Below are positions 1-9,133 of a DNA stretch of 64,000 bases, in pieces. A program made the translations under genes and the position numbers. The notes below the pieces were generated by a model, which saw only the letters and a program-made list of their open reading frames with translations, was not told the DNA's origin and searched no databases. Location of the stretch: NCBI GenBank assembly GCA_965247525.1, contig OZ252015.1, positions 496,001 to 560,000 of the forward strand, given 5' to 3'. This stretch comes from JAZKID01 sp965247525 (GTDB taxonomy: Bacteria; Pseudomonadota; Alphaproteobacteria; Rhizobiales; UBA4765). How positions within the stretch are numbered: position 1 is the stretch's first letter; the number at the start of each line of letters is the position of its first letter.

Positions 1-138
1 TCGCCCATCAGTATAGGCGTCCCACGCTGCACTGATAATCTTTGACAATTCAGGCTGCAAACCATCGAAAACAGGATCTTTAAACCGGCTTTTATAACGG
101 TCTGAAAATTCCTCTTTTGACAACTTAACGCTGGGCAT
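1..138 (-). CDS. Flavodoxin/NAD(P)H-dependent FMN reductase family protein (5' part only)
   Basis: The first 46 codons of a leftward gene that leaves the window at base 1. The peptide begins MPSVKLSKEEFSDRYKSRF and continues with a DPxFD stretch and an AAWDAYTDGR segment. From memory this resembles the N-terminus of bacterial flavodoxin-family NAD(P)H-dependent oxidoreductases, in which this helical lead-in precedes the flavin-binding fold. The start is the ATG at 138, preceded on the minus strand by AAAAGGA. The frame stays open to the window edge. No flavin-binding residue is inside the window, so the family call rests on the lead-in alone. It is divergent from the giant repeat protein gene, with 229 bp between the two starts. 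Confidence 0.6.
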   Translation of the reverse strand, partial: MPSVKLSKEEFSDRYKSRFKDPVFDGLQPELSKIISAAWDAYTDGR

Positions 139-367
139 TCCTTTTCGAATTTCAGGGATTTTGGTCAACGGGCTATTACCTCTGATGTTTAAGAAAAAGC
201 TATAAAAGTAGAAAATGGGCCCAATCGTTATAGAATATGCAATTGAAAAAAACCATCGTTAAAACTTGCTGAATGCTTAGCATCGCTTTTGAATGCTCTT
301 TCAAACATGATTTTAGTTTTTGCCCTGCACAGTGATTGCAAGAATTTTACATTTTGAGGGCACTACC

Positions 368-3300
368 ATGAATATGCGTATCGATTCAGCGTCAGCCACT
401 TCTGCAGCTTCTATCAAAGCAGCCTCAGCCGATTCCAAAGAAGTAACATATTACATCGACGACAGTGGTTTGAGCGGTGGTGGCGGTGGTGCATCCACAA
501 GCTCTTCCAATGAAGAACTCGTCAAATTTTATGAAGCTGAAACAACTGAAAATTCAGGCACAACGGAGAGCAAGTCAGGGCTCTTGACGGCCGGTTCAGA
601 TTTTTCAAAAATCAAACTGCAAAGCCAGAATACAAGCAATCTCTTGTCGCAGAATACGGTTGTTTCTGCAGACATCAAAACGCTCGACACCCCTATTCTG
701 GTTGCAGAGCAAACCGATACATCTTTACCGACAGTTATTGCTGATGCCACAACGGCGGTTTCCGATTTTCCAAACACAAGCGCACAAAACGCATTTAGCT
801 CTATTTTTCCAAATGGTTCGTTTGACCAGGCTGGTTTTGATAAATTTCTATCAACCGTTCTAAAAGGCAAAAGCGACACCGATACAATTAGCTGGGGCGA
901 GCTGAACGACCTCGGCAATGCGCTTGGATTTGAAGGCAATGCAGATCTTCGTAATGGCTCTGCCATCGACGCAATGATGGCACACCCGACACTCGGCCCT
1001 GCACTGCGTGCACTCGATCCGCGTCAGGAAAAAATCAGTGTTTCTGGACTTAAAGAGGCTTTGAAAAACGCATTTGGCATCCCGACCGCGCCAACTTATG
1101 CGCCCGTAACTTTTACAGCAGCGGGTTACAGCTCAGTCCTGAAATCAGGCAAAGACAGTATCACAGGCTCTTATCAAGCATGGAAAGAAATGACGTTGAA
1201 TGGCAAGCTTAGCCTGACACGCGTTGTGCGTTTTCTCGATAATGCAATTGGTGGGAAAACCAGCCTCAACAATGCCGATCTGGCCGGCATTGCACAGAAG
1301 CTCGGTTTTGACACGCTTGATACAATGTTGTGGCACAAAAACGCAGATGGTTCGGATGGTCTTGGCAAATTTTTAAACCAGTACCGCGACGCATCAGGTA
1401 CATATAATGTACCTTCGGACGAGTTTATCGCAAAATATTCAAACATGCTTGAAACGGCTGCTGGTGCGGATGGTGTTTCGGCCTTGGATTACAACGAATA
1501 TAAAGCGTTGCTTTCCGATGCCTATCTTTTTGACACACAAACTCCGCCACATGTCGATGGCCTTAGCGATATCAATATGTCTGACGCAACCGCACTTACA
1601 AAATTTATTTCGCTAGTGTCAGGCTCGCAAGGTGGTTTGAACGTGCCTGTCGATAAAAATGGCAATCTTGTTTTGACAGATGCAAACGGACAATCCAAAC
1701 CCATTATGGCTGGTGCTTACGCGATGGCCATACTTGCAAAGCAACTTGGATATCCAAGCCTTGATGCAATGATGAAAAGCCCTGCCCTGCAAAATATTTT
1801 AGGCGCGGCCAATGAGAACAAAGGCATTAAAGGCTATATCAATATCAACCTGAACACGCTTATCAATGGCTCCGACACAGGCATCGTGCATGTTCAGGGC
1901 TTGTCACAGATTTTCAAAACAGCCGCTGGCAGCGATAACGTTCTAAGCGATGTTGAACGTGCTGGCGTTATCAACGGCACGACAGTCGATGACACTCAGC
2001 CAGTCATTACTCCCGTTACGTCTCTGCCAATCGGCATAGCGCAGGCAAATGCTGCGGACTTCAAAACAACCATCCGCAACTATCTCATTACTAAAGCCCG
2101 CGAGTATGACACCGACAGCAATGTCACAATTAATGCGAACGGAAGCGTGTCTGGCTTTATTAGCAAAGATGCAATGGACAAAATTGGCAAAGACATGGGC
2201 TTTACCGGCGGTCTTGAGCAAATGAAAACCCATCCAGAACTTAAATCTCTTTTGGAGGGCTCCGTCGACAATGGTGGCATCACGGGTAAGCTTGAAAGAT
2301 ACGACATTTCAAAGCTTGCGAACGGTGTCAGCGGTCAAAGCGTCGGGTTTCCTGACATTCTTTTGTCAGCCGCACACTCAGATCTGACACTGAGCGCTGC
2401 TGATATGACAAGCTTTATTGCACTTTCAGGCACAGGCGGCATTAAACCAATTCCAGTTCCTGATTATATTAATGTAAGCGGCGGCAGTAATTTTGATGAC
2501 GTCATCAAAGCTGCGGGTTTTAGCAAAGTTGCAAATCCGCAAGATTATGATGTTCCAACAGGTACAAACGTGTATTTGTTAAATGGCAAGGCTTACAAAG
2601 CTGTTGAAGAATCTTCGACCAACTCTGTTCCGCCAACTGTAAATTTTAAAATCAGCGAAGTTCAGCTAAAGTCAACAACAACGCCGGTCGATCCTACAAA
2701 AATCAAATGGACATTTCCGAATATCAAACCTCTTGCACGTCTTGATAAAGAGCTGACTTCTAAAGGTTACACCAAAATCGAAAATCCAACTGATTATGGA
2801 GTTGTTGACGGTCGTCCAGTTTACATGCTCGGCAACCAAGCTTACGTCTTTACGGCAACACGCCCTAACGGCGTTAATGGTGTTGTTACATTTACAAGTG
2901 AACTGGTTGACCGTGTTGATCACGCGCCGCCGGTTGATGTTCCTACGCCAGAAACAAGCACATTGCCGACAGACTTGCAGTCCCTTAATGGCGTGCCAAT
3001 GACAAGTTCGCTTGCAGACGCGCTTTATGCAAAAGGCTATGTTCTTGCAGGCGTTTCGGCAGCGGGCAATCCTGTTTATGTCAACAGTGCTGCGCCTACA
3101 AAACTTCGTTATTTTGAAATGGTGCCGACAAATGGTGGGATTAATCCAGCCTATCATGCGGTGAGTATTAACGAAACAACAGCACCTGCAAAGTCCGCAA
3201 GTCTCAGCGAGCAGCTAAAAAGTTTAAGCTTTGACCAAGCAAAACAGCTGCTTAAAGCCAAGGGTTTTGGTGAGCCTTTCCTTATCAGAGCACCTATTGA

Positions 3301-4120
3301 TCCGCTCGGCGGAAGCAGTGCAGGTTATAGATTTACTGATTTATCAAACCTTAATCACGTTGTTGATGTTAACGTCTTACTTTCAGGTATTGCAAATGAT
3401 CCAACAGCCAATCATGTAGGTTCGGCTGAAGAGTCAATCGGGGATCCGGGTCCGATCGGCCAAACACCGCCATGGTCGCCAGTTCCTACACCAACGCCAA
3501 TCAATAATATTTTTACCGATGCAACAAGCGGTGGCAGCCTTGATGAGCTGATTGGCAAAATCAACGACAAGCTGATTGCGGGTGCAAAATCCATACCTGT
3601 CACAGTTTCTGACAAAGGTGACGGCACACTGAATGTTGACCAGTTGGCCGCGTTCATGAAAAAGCTTGCGCCAGATATTTTTACAGATCTGGATAAAGTT
3701 CTGCTGCATCCTGATCTGAAAGACCTTATTTCAGCTGCAAAAATTGCAGGGACCAGCCCTGTTCAGTATGATTTGAAGCAATTGACAAGTGGCTTGTCAG
3801 CGCTTCTTGGCAAAGCCGCAGCTCCGGGCGATCCGTCAACTTTGAGCCTTGAAGAAAAGAATGCGTTTTTCAAGAAGACGATCACAGTTGGAACAGAAAC
3901 ACCGCCAATTATCGCGGTACCACCTGTGATTACGCCAACAGTTCCGCCTACCACATTGACGCCATTGCAACAGGCACAGTGGAACATGCTGGCGGCCAAT
4001 TTGAAGCGTCGTAACATTACGTTCGATCCGACAAGCTCGATCGAACAGCTTCGCGCACTTGTCAGTACGGGTGCACGCGTCTTCCGGTCTAACGGCGGCG
4101 GAAATATTACGAGCAAGTAA
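368..4120 (+). CDS. Giant cysteine-free repeat protein with degenerate EF-hand-like units
   Basis: About 1250 residues and no recognised family. The ATG at 368 is chosen over an in-frame TTG at 320 because GAGGG lies just upstream of it. There is no signal peptide or membrane segment and no cysteine anywhere. The first 110 residues are low-complexity Ser/Ala/Thr/Gly. At least five bipartite repeats follow, near residues 180-245, 275-395, 450-555, 595-690 and 1090-1160. Each has a helix ending LGF, LGY, MGF or similar, then a (L/I)(D/E)xM/VxxHPxLxxL-like segment, then an AAGxDxxLS-type acidic loop followed by Asp or Glu, like a worn EF-hand. Between repeats four and five lie three or four beta-type units of about 40-80 residues (e.g. 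GFSKVANPQDY with NVYLLNGKAY, and GYTKIENPTDY with PVYMLGNQAY). Pro/Thr linkers (TPPWSPVPTPTP, PPVITPTVPPTT) flank the C-terminal part. Secretion by a signal-peptide-independent route or a role as a large calcium-binding surface or matrix protein is inference only. Confidence 0.85.
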   Translation: MNMRIDSASATSAASIKAASADSKEVTYYIDDSGLSGGGGGASTSSSNEELVKFYEAETTENSGTTESKSGLLTAGSDFSKIKLQSQNTSNLLSQNTVVSADIKTLDTPILVAEQTDTSLPTVIADATTAVSDFPNTSAQNAFSSIFPNGSFDQAGFDKFLSTVLKGKSDTDTISWGELNDLGNALGFEGNADLRNGSAIDAMMAHPTLGPALRALDPRQEKISVSGLKEALKNAFGIPTAPTYAPVTFTAAGYSSVLKSGKDSITGSYQAWKEMTLNGKLSLTRVVRFLDNAIGGKTSLNNADLAGIAQKLGFDTLDTMLWHKNADGSDGLGKFLNQYRDASGTYNVPSDEFIAKYSNMLETAAGADGVSALDYNEYKALLSDAYLFDTQTPPHVDGLSDINMSDATALTKFISLVSGSQGGLNVPVDKNGNLVLTDANGQSKPIMAGAYAMAILAKQLGYPSLDAMMKSPALQNILGAANENKGIKGYININLNTLINGSDTGIVHVQGLSQIFKTAAGSDNVLSDVERAGVINGTTVDDTQPVITPVTSLPIGIAQANAADFKTTIRNYLITKAREYDTDSNVTINANGSVSGFISKDAMDKIGKDMGFTGGLEQMKTHPELKSLLEGSVDNGGITGKLERYDISKLANGVSGQSVGFPDILLSAAHSDLTLSAADMTSFIALSGTGGIKPIPVPDYINVSGGSNFDDVIKAAGFSKVANPQDYDVPTGTNVYLLNGKAYKAVEESSTNSVPPTVNFKISEVQLKSTTTPVDPTKIKWTFPNIKPLARLDKELTSKGYTKIENPTDYGVVDGRPVYMLGNQAYVFTATRPNGVNGVVTFTSELVDRVDHAPPVDVPTPETSTLPTDLQSLNGVPMTSSLADALYAKGYVLAGVSAAGNPVYVNSAAPTKLRYFEMVPTNGGINPAYHAVSINETTAPAKSASLSEQLKSLSFDQAKQLLKAKGFGEPFLIRAPIDPLGGSSAGYRFTDLSNLNHVVDVNVLLSGIANDPTANHVGSAEESIGDPGPIGQTPPWSPVPTPTPINNIFTDATSGGSLDELIGKINDKLIAGAKSIPVTVSDKGDGTLNVDQLAAFMKKLAPDIFTDLDKVLLHPDLKDLISAAKIAGTSPVQYDLKQLTSGLSALLGKAAAPGDPSTLSLEEKNAFFKKTITVGTETPPIIAVPPVITPTVPPTTLTPLQQAQWNMLAANLKRRNITFDPTSSIEQLRALVSTGARVFRSNGGGNITSK

Positions 4121-4170
4121 GATTTACAACAGTTTGGAGCAAGGCGTTTAAGTGCGCTGTTCCTCCGTTT

Positions 4171-4199
4171 AAGAAGCAGGAAGCCCTCTCCTGCTTCTT
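4171..4199. terminator. Bidirectional intrinsic terminator between convergent genes
   Basis: A perfect 10-bp stem: AAGAAGCAGG (4171-4180) pairs with CCTGCTTCTT (4190-4199), with a 9-nt loop. The A-rich and T-rich ends of the stem give short U-tracts in both directions. It lies between the stop of the giant repeat protein (4120) and the rpoD stop (4206), so it can end transcription from either side. Confidence 0.75.
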
Positions 4200-4205
4200 T
4201 CCATT

Positions 4206-6230
4206 TTAACTGTCGAGGAAGCTGCGCAGTTTGCGTGAGCGCGAGGGATGTTTCAGTTTGCGCAGCGCTTTTGCTTCAATCTGGCGGATGCGTTCGCGCG
4301 TGACCGAAAACTGCTGGCCAACTTCTTCCAGCGTATGGTCGGTGTTCATGCCGATACCAAAACGCATGCGCAAAACGCGCTCTTCGCGCGGCGTCAACGA
4401 TGCCAGCACGCGCGTTGTGGTTTCGCGAAGGTTTGACTGAATGGCCGCATCGACAGGCAAAATGGCATTCTTGTCTTCGATGAAGTCACCAAGATGGCTG
4501 TCTTCTTCATCGCCAATCGGCGTTTCAAGAGAGATCGGCTCTTTTGCAATTTTCAAAACCTTGCGAACTTTTTCCAAAGGCATGGCCAGCTTTTCGGCCA
4601 ACTCTTCAGGCGTAGGCTCACGGCCAATTTCATGAAGCATCTGGCGTGATGTTCGAACGATCTTGTTGATCGTTTCAATCATGTGCACGGGAATACGAAT
4701 GGTACGCGCTTGGTCAGCGATCGAGCGGGTGATCGCCTGCCTGATCCACCACGTCGCATAGGTCGAAAACTTATAGCCGCGACGATATTCAAATTTGTCG
4801 ACCGCTTTCATCAGGCCGATATTTCCTTCTTGGATCAAATCAAGAAACTGCAGGCCGCGATTTGTGTATTTTTTGGCGATTGAAATCACAAGGCGCAGGT
4901 TGGCCTCGACCATTTCTTTTTTGGCGATGCGCGCTTCACGCTCGCCTTTTTGCACCATATGCACAATGCGCCGGAACTCACCAATGTCGAGACCTGTTTC
5001 AGTGGCCAGCATCTGGATGTCGCCGCGCAGATGTTTAATCGTGTCTTTGTCTTCTGCAACAAAATCTTTCCAGCCTTTTGCTGAAAGATTGGCCACGCGC
5101 CGGATCCAGTTCGGATCAAGCTCAGAGCCCTGATATTCTTCGAGGAAGCTGTCGCGCGTGACGCCATAGCTCTCCGAAAGACGCATCAGGCGGCCTTCCA
5201 AAGAGAGCAGCTTTTTGTTGATGTCATAGAGCTGCTCAATCAGGGCATCGATACGCGCCTGGTTTAGCCGCAGCGATTTCACATCGACGATAATCTCGTC
5301 TTTCAGCTTTTTATATTTGCGGTCCTGCGCCGGCGACAGCTTTTCATTGTTGAGCTGGTTTTCAATGTCCTGATCTTGCAGCTTGCGCAGTTTTTTAAAA
5401 TTGCCTGCAATGCTTTCGCAAATTTCAAGAACTTTTGGCTTAAGCTCTGTCTCCATCGCGACCAGCGACATTGCGTTTTCGTCTTCATCGAAATCGCCTT
5501 CGCCCTCAGCCGCTTCGCCTTCTGCAGGCAAGGCGCCCGGCAAAGGTTCTGCTGCAGGTGGTTTTGGAATATTGGTATTTGCGCCGACATGCGGAGGGCC
5601 ACCTGTCGCTGAATGATCAACCTGCGCATCAGGTCCTGAATAGGTGGCTTCAAGATCAATAATATCGCGGAGCAAAATTTTGCCCTGCACCAGCTCATCA
5701 TGCCAGATGATAATGGCCTGAAAGGTGAGCGGACTTTCGCAAAGCCCGGCGATCATCGCCTCGCGGCCAGCCTCGATCCGTTTCGCGATGGCAATTTCGC
5801 CCTCACGTGAAAGAAGCTCAACCGTTCCCATTTCGCGTAAATACATGCGCACAGGATCATCGGTGCGGTCGCCGCGTCCGCCACCTTCGGCTTTGGCCAG
5901 CTTCTTGGAGCCGCCAACAGGAACAAGTTCTCCGCCTTCGGCCTCTTCTTCGTCGTCCTCTTCTTCTTCCGCGTCAGCATCGGCTTCATCGGCTTCAATG
6001 ACGTTGATGCCCATTTCATTCAGCTGCGCGAGAACATCTTCAATCTGCTCAGAGGAAACAGCTTCGGCCGTCATCACTTCGTTGAGCTCTTCATAAGTGA
6101 CATAGCCGCGCTTTTTCGCGGTGCGGATCATTTTTTTGACCGCAGCATCCGACATGTCGAGCAAAGGGCTATCGCTTGTGTCCTTTGCATCGTCTTTTTT
6201 AGGTTCGACAGCGGCGTCTCGCTTGGCCAT
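4206..6230 (-). CDS. rpoD: RNA polymerase primary sigma factor RpoD (sigma-70)
   Basis: 674 residues. Region 1.1 is at the N-terminus. A strongly acidic stretch follows (about residues 80-100, runs of Glu/Asp), then region 1.2 with DPVRMYLREMG and a large non-conserved insert rich in Glu, Pro and Ala. The core is intact: region 2 with YKFSTYATWWIRQAI for -10 recognition and melting, region 3, and region 4.2 with a VTRERIRQIEAKALRKLKHP helix-turn-helix for -35 recognition. The start is placed at the ATG at 6230 (MAKRDAAVEP), with AAGAAGGA about 11 bp upstream. An in-frame extension back to 6308 has no conserved character. It sits downstream of dnaG in the same direction (154 bp gap), as in many proteobacteria. 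Confidence 0.97.
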   Translation of the reverse strand: MAKRDAAVEPKKDDAKDTSDSPLLDMSDAAVKKMIRTAKKRGYVTYEELNEVMTAEAVSSEQIEDVLAQLNEMGINVIEADEADADAEEEEDDEEEAEGGELVPVGGSKKLAKAEGGGRGDRTDDPVRMYLREMGTVELLSREGEIAIAKRIEAGREAMIAGLCESPLTFQAIIIWHDELVQGKILLRDIIDLEATYSGPDAQVDHSATGGPPHVGANTNIPKPPAAEPLPGALPAEGEAAEGEGDFDEDENAMSLVAMETELKPKVLEICESIAGNFKKLRKLQDQDIENQLNNEKLSPAQDRKYKKLKDEIIVDVKSLRLNQARIDALIEQLYDINKKLLSLEGRLMRLSESYGVTRDSFLEEYQGSELDPNWIRRVANLSAKGWKDFVAEDKDTIKHLRGDIQMLATETGLDIGEFRRIVHMVQKGEREARIAKKEMVEANLRLVISIAKKYTNRGLQFLDLIQEGNIGLMKAVDKFEYRRGYKFSTYATWWIRQAITRSIADQARTIRIPVHMIETINKIVRTSRQMLHEIGREPTPEELAEKLAMPLEKVRKVLKIAKEPISLETPIGDEEDSHLGDFIEDKNAILPVDAAIQSNLRETTTRVLASLTPREERVLRMRFGIGMNTDHTLEEVGQQFSVTRERIRQIEAKALRKLKHPSRSRKLRSFLDS

Positions 6231-6384
6231 AAAGCTTAAGATCCTTCTTGCGGCGATGAAGCCGCCATATAAAATTTGCCCGCAAAATGCAGGCTGGTCG
6301 CGAATCACTCGTTAAACGACAAAAGCTCGCATGAAAAGCAGAAAAAAGCTATATCTGGCAAAGCCTTTAGCTGCAATACGCGTT

Positions 6385-8271
6385 TCAAACCATTTCGGGC
6401 AGATGCTGTTCAGCTTCCGCATCGAGCAGTTGCTGCTTTACGGCCTGCAACCGGCCCCAGTTTTGCTCGTCCTGCGAGACATCCCATGCGTCCTGGGCTT
6501 CGCTTAGCTCTTTATTTAGTGCCGTAAAGCGCAGGCGCAAGGCTATCATCCGCTCAAAATCAGCTTCAATATCAATTTCAGGTCGATTTTCATCAAGAAT
6601 TTGCGGCGCATTGCTTAAAACAAAGCTTTGAAGACGCTCAATTAGCTCGGAAAATACATTTTGTGCGAAAGCACCACTTTGCTCCATCCCATCGGCCAAA
6701 ATGGTCTCCCGCAGCTCGGCAAGCTCTGCATCTTTGAAATCCAGTTGCGAAAAAGCCTCCGCGTGGCTCTCAATAAGCCGCGGATGCCTGATCGCAAGCA
6801 CCAGAATGATCGCTTCTGTCATGGGCCAGGTGGATGCGCCAGCGCCGCCTACGGCTAGCCTTGAATGCCGCAAGGCTGAGGATGGCATGATATTGCGCGA
6901 CGCCTGAAAATTGTCTCTCCGGCCTTCGTAAGACCCGCGCGCGCGGTTTTGCCGATGGCCGTAATTGTGGTTTTCAAAACGGCTCGCGGGTTTTTCGCTT
7001 GTTATCCCTGTCATGGCTTCAAGCTTGGCTTTGAACTCCGCACCGTAATATTTGCGCACATCCTTGTCAGCAATACTGCGTAACAATTCACGAAGACGCG
7101 CTTCGAACGCCGCACGCATTTCTGGCGTCCTTGGGTTTTTGGCGCGCAGCTCGCGCTCCCATAACTGTCCCGCCAGCGGTTCAGCAGAAGAGACAATACG
7201 TTCAAACTCTTCGCGGCCAAATTTTCGAACATAGTCATCCGGATCAAGCCCTGCAGGCAAAAAAGCAAAGCCAAGGCTTTTTCCGGCGCTTAAATGTGGA
7301 AGCGCAATATCGATGGCGCGGTTCGCTGCTTTTTGTCCCGCGCTGTCGCCATCAAAACAAAAGACCGGCGTATCAGCAAGGCGCCAGACCAGCTTTAGCT
7401 GGTCTTCGGTAAATGCCGTTCCAAGCGGTGCGACCGCCTGCTTCACACCCGCCTGAAACAGGGAAATAACATCAGTATAGCCCTCAACAAGAATGAGCTG
7501 GTCGCTGGTATGCGCCGCAACGCGCGCGCGATGAATGTTGTAAAGCTGCGATCCTTTGTGAAACAGCGGCGTTTCCGGCGAATTTAGATATTTTGCCTGT
7601 GCATCTTTTGAAAGTGCGCGCCCGCCAAATGCAATGACCTGGCCGCGCGTGTTTTGTATTGGAAACATCACCCTGTCGCGAAACCTGTCATAAGGCACAG
7701 GAATATCATCACCGCCAATCAGCATGCCGCTGGCAATCATGTCAGTGACAGGCACATTTTTTGAGCCAAGAAATTCTTTAAGGCCATGACGCGCAGAGGG
7801 CGCATAACCGATACGAAATTCCTGCTGCGTTTCTAGACTTAGCTCGCGCTGCACAAGATAGCTGCGTGCCCGCGTACCGCTCTCACCACGCAACTGCTTT
7901 TCGAAATAGGTCGCTGCAAGCTCACAAATCTCAATGAGGCTTTTTGCACGCTCTTCTTTCTTTTGTGCTTCAGGGTCAGGCTTGGGAAGCGCAAGTCCTG
8001 CCTCACCTGCCAAACGTTCGACAGCTTCAGGAAAACTTAAACCCTCCGTTTCAATAAGAAACGTGAACTGGTCGCCGTGTTTTCCAGATGAAAAACAATG
8101 ATAAAAACCCTTTTGATCATTGACGAAAAAACTCGGCGTTTTTTCTTGGGCAAAAGGTGAGAGCCCGCGCCATTCGCGGCCTGATTTTTTCAACGCAATT
8201 CGCTTTGCGACAACGGCCGACACCGGCACGCGCGCACGTATATCATCAAGAAATGAAGGGGAAAAACGCAT
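6385..8271 (-). CDS. dnaG: DNA primase DnaG
   Basis: 628 residues. It synthesises RNA primers at the replication fork and works with the replicative helicase. In order: the N-terminal zinc-ribbon region (about 35-70) with EKTPSFFVNDQKGFYHCF, the catalytic RNA polymerase core, a TOPRIM domain containing LILVEGYTDVISLFQAG and FCFDGDSAGQKAA with the metal-binding acidic residues, and a helical C-terminal helicase-binding region. The zinc site is degenerate: the usual CPFH is SPFA and the second Cys of the YHCFGC-type pair is Ser (YHCFSS). As far as I recall, alphaproteobacterial primases commonly show this, so it is not a defect. The ATG at 8271 fits the conserved MRFSPSFLDDIRARV start. The next gene downstream is rpoD. 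Confidence 0.97.
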   Translation of the reverse strand: MRFSPSFLDDIRARVPVSAVVAKRIALKKSGREWRGLSPFAQEKTPSFFVNDQKGFYHCFSSGKHGDQFTFLIETEGLSFPEAVERLAGEAGLALPKPDPEAQKKEERAKSLIEICELAATYFEKQLRGESGTRARSYLVQRELSLETQQEFRIGYAPSARHGLKEFLGSKNVPVTDMIASGMLIGGDDIPVPYDRFRDRVMFPIQNTRGQVIAFGGRALSKDAQAKYLNSPETPLFHKGSQLYNIHRARVAAHTSDQLILVEGYTDVISLFQAGVKQAVAPLGTAFTEDQLKLVWRLADTPVFCFDGDSAGQKAANRAIDIALPHLSAGKSLGFAFLPAGLDPDDYVRKFGREEFERIVSSAEPLAGQLWERELRAKNPRTPEMRAAFEARLRELLRSIADKDVRKYYGAEFKAKLEAMTGITSEKPASRFENHNYGHRQNRARGSYEGRRDNFQASRNIMPSSALRHSRLAVGGAGASTWPMTEAIILVLAIRHPRLIESHAEAFSQLDFKDAELAELRETILADGMEQSGAFAQNVFSELIERLQSFVLSNAPQILDENRPEIDIEADFERMIALRLRFTALNKELSEAQDAWDVSQDEQNWGRLQAVKQQLLDAEAEQHLPEMV

Positions 8272-8357
8272 CGGCGTAACCTACAACCAATTGCGGCCGA
8301 TGAAAAACGCTTCGCATTTTTACAACTTGTGTCTGCAAACGCACAAATCCGAATCTT

Positions 8358-8387
8358 ATATGTAAATTAAGAATAGTTTTTACATAT
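8358..8387. promoter_or_regulatory. Inverted repeat in the dnaG divergent intergenic region
   Basis: ATATGTAAA (8358-8366) and TTTACATAT (8379-8387) form a perfect 9-bp inverted repeat with a 12-bp AT-rich spacer. It lies between the dnaG start (8271) and the rightward small gene at 8524. The geometry, about two helical turns between half-site centres, suits a dimeric repressor operator. A weak RNA hairpin is also possible, but it has no U-tract. No regulator is identified. Confidence 0.35.
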
Positions 8388-8523
8388 CAACATCTTAAGA
8401 AAATGACTGTTATTTTTAGAGATGGCTTTTGCCCGTGGACAACATGTGGATTTGGAGTCATCCTGCTGGCTGAATGAAATGAGATTCTTGCGTGTTTTGC
8501 CGTTTTCGCAAAGAGGCCTTCCA

Positions 8524-8736
8524 ATGACATTACAGAAAATCGAGCAGCTGCGCGCGATCGTTGAGACTGAAAACAAGCGCGCCGATGAGCTTCGCAAAGG
8601 CACACTTTATATCGTTGGAAATGATGGCGTGAACATTGCAAGCCAGATGCTCCGTGAGCATGAAAAGCGAGCCAGCGATGCCGCAAATGCCCTTGATCTT
8701 TTGGGTGCGTCAAAAACCGCAACAACGGTGCAGTGA
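8524..8736 (+). CDS. Small helical hypothetical protein
   Basis: 70 residues starting MTLQKIEQLRAIVETENKRA. It is charged and probably mostly alpha-helical, with heptad-like Leu/Ile/Ala spacing in the first 25 residues and again near residues 40-60. No signal peptide, membrane segment or known motif. The ATG at 8524 follows AGAGG at good spacing. The frame stays open further upstream to 8422, but that part has no ribosome binding site and does not look like protein. Its stop overlaps the GTG start of the next gene (GTGA), which suggests translational coupling. Function unknown. Confidence 0.7.
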   Translation: MTLQKIEQLRAIVETENKRADELRKGTLYIVGNDGVNIASQMLREHEKRASDAANALDLLGASKTATTVQ

Positions 8737-9032
8737 TACGTTTTCTTTTGGCAACAATGCTTATTTTTTGTGCGGCGGCTCCAGCCTCATCACGGCAAAC
8801 GCACACACCACCAGCTGAAAAATGGTCAACCGCGCCTGACAAAAATGCTGACCGCGACTGGCAAACACGCGAGCACGAACGGCAAATGGATGGCGCTTAC
8901 AAAGCCGACTTGTTTGGCAATATTGACAATACGTCATCTTGTCCAGATATACAGGCCGACACGCAAAGGGCAGCAACCGACAGCGCATGTGCGATGCAAA
9001 ACCAACCGAAGCGTAAAAGACATATTCGCTAA
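8733..9032 (+). CDS. Small secreted hypothetical protein
   Basis: 99 residues from a GTG start that overlaps the preceding stop by 4 nt. The N-terminus MIRFLLATMLIFCAAAPASS is a typical Sec signal peptide, with likely cleavage near Ala/Ser 17-20. The mature part is hydrophilic and rich in Asp, Asn, Gln, Arg and Lys, with two Cys (in TSSCPD and SACAMQ) that could form a disulfide in the periplasm. The C-terminus is very basic (PKRKRHIR). No family recognised. It probably forms a transcription unit with the genes at 8524 and 9134. Confidence 0.65.
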   Translation: MIRFLLATMLIFCAAAPASSRQTHTPPAEKWSTAPDKNADRDWQTREHERQMDGAYKADLFGNIDNTSSCPDIQADTQRAATDSACAMQNQPKRKRHIR

Positions 9033-9133
9033 ATCAACTCTTTTTAGATGTGCATAAGCGGGACAAATACTTTCCCGATGCAGGCTCTGCCCTTTTTTTT
9101 CATTTAGGCTCCGATGAACAGCGGAGCAGATCT

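Noticed and set aside
320..367. TTG start for the giant repeat protein
   Set aside because: No ribosome binding site before 320. The ATG at 368 has GAGGG upstream, and the only Cys in the frame lies in this extra part.
2672..3157. A cysteine-rich leftward frame opposite the giant repeat protein
   Set aside because: Its Cys and Arg come from reverse reading of Ala/Thr codons; no supporting start signal.
6385..8271. Mutated, non-functional DnaG because zinc ligands are missing
   Set aside because: The same loss is, as far as I recall, common in alphaproteobacterial primases, and the catalytic TOPRIM residues are intact.
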